A stretch of 5,939 nt of DNA, taken from contig JALWRY010000233.1 of assembly GCA_027080445.1 (NCBI GenBank), positions 1 to 5,939 on the forward strand, read 5' to 3'. The stretch is from Thiohalobacter sp. (GTDB lineage Bacteria; Pseudomonadota; Gammaproteobacteria; DSM-19610). The notes beneath the pieces were generated by a model, which was given only the letters and a program-made list of their open reading frames with translations, made no database searches and had not been told where the DNA came from. Below are positions 5,795 to 5,939 of the stretch, one piece after another. Position 1 is the first letter of the stretch. Each line of letters opens with the position of its first letter. Made by a program: the position numbers and the translations under genes.

Positions 5795-5939
5795 TCAGAC
5801 GGAGTCTGCAAGATCAACATGTTCATCAATAAACCGATGTATCCAGCCGGCCGGGCGCGCGCCACTGAAACGGCCGAGCTCCTGCCGCTCATGGAACAGG
5901 ATAATGGTCGGGAATCCACACACACGGTAGTGGCCGGCG
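5795..5939 (-). CDS. Thioredoxin-family protein, C-terminal fragment (5' end outside window)
   Basis: A minus-strand frame is open from the right edge to TGA at 5795-5797, giving 47 visible residues and no start codon in the window. The sequence YRVCGFPTIILFHERQELGR, then FSGARPAGWIHRFIDEHVDL, matches the C-terminal half of a thioredoxin: the V-x-G-F-P-T segment with the cis-proline, strand beta-4 (TIILF), a turn, strand beta-5 and the last helix. E. coli TrxA has the equivalent YGIRGIPTLLLF. The CxxC active site would lie about 40 residues further upstream, beyond the edge, so redox activity cannot be confirmed. A cysteine directly before GFPT is unusual compared with TrxA. It ends 68 bases before the cyclase start on the same strand with no terminator between them, so it is probably the preceding gene of the same operon. 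Confidence 0.8.
   Translation of the reverse strand, partial: AGHYRVCGFPTIILFHERQELGRFSGARPAGWIHRFIDEHVDLADSV

Noticed and set aside
5731..5925. A 64-codon minus-strand frame near the right edge
   Set aside because: It is an out-of-frame overlap of the partial thioredoxin; only the adjacent frame gives the conserved GFPTIILF thioredoxin segment.

Overview
The window is high-GC, tightly packed bacterial chromosome, most likely from a gammaproteobacterium. The evidence is a YciK-type short-chain dehydrogenase, a SoxW-like tandem thioredoxin of the kind common in sulfur-oxidising lineages, two diguanylate cyclases and an HpnE-type squalene-forming enzyme. A Chromatiales-like sulfur oxidiser would fit, but that placement is inference. 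There are no mobile elements, rRNA or tRNA genes, CRISPR arrays or phage genes. Base composition and coding style look uniform.

Layout. (1) Bases 1-1827, plus strand: the 3' part of hpnE (hydroxysqualene dehydroxylase, last step from presqualene diphosphate to squalene in the HpnCDE route), then a YciK-family SDR about 20 bases downstream, probably co-transcribed. (2) 1828-2847, minus strand: an exported protein with two thioredoxin domains. Its stop codon directly abuts the SDR stop codon with no base between them. (3) 2848-3119: a divergent 272-base intergenic region. It holds the thioredoxin leader and, on the plus side, a good match to a sigma-54 (-24/-12) promoter 39 bases before the next start codon. 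(4) 3120-4028, plus strand: a GAF-like/GGDEF diguanylate cyclase with an intact I-site, ending at a UUCG-loop intrinsic terminator. (5) 4082-5939, minus strand: a probable operon read right to left. It contains the C-terminal part of a thioredoxin that enters from the right edge and has no start codon in the window, a second diguanylate cyclase with a helical N-terminal region and a degenerate I-site, and a flavodoxin-fold NAD(P)H-dependent FMN reductase four bases after it.

Together the right two thirds combine cyclic-di-GMP synthesis (two cyclases with different sensor regions and different product-inhibition sites) with thiol and flavin redox proteins. The left part is isoprenoid/hopanoid lipid metabolism. 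I see no clearly new system. The points most worth following are the putative sigma-54 promoter of the first cyclase, the thioredoxin-cyclase-flavin reductase gene order, the displaced catalytic serine of the SDR, and the back-to-back stop codons inside a 12-base palindrome.
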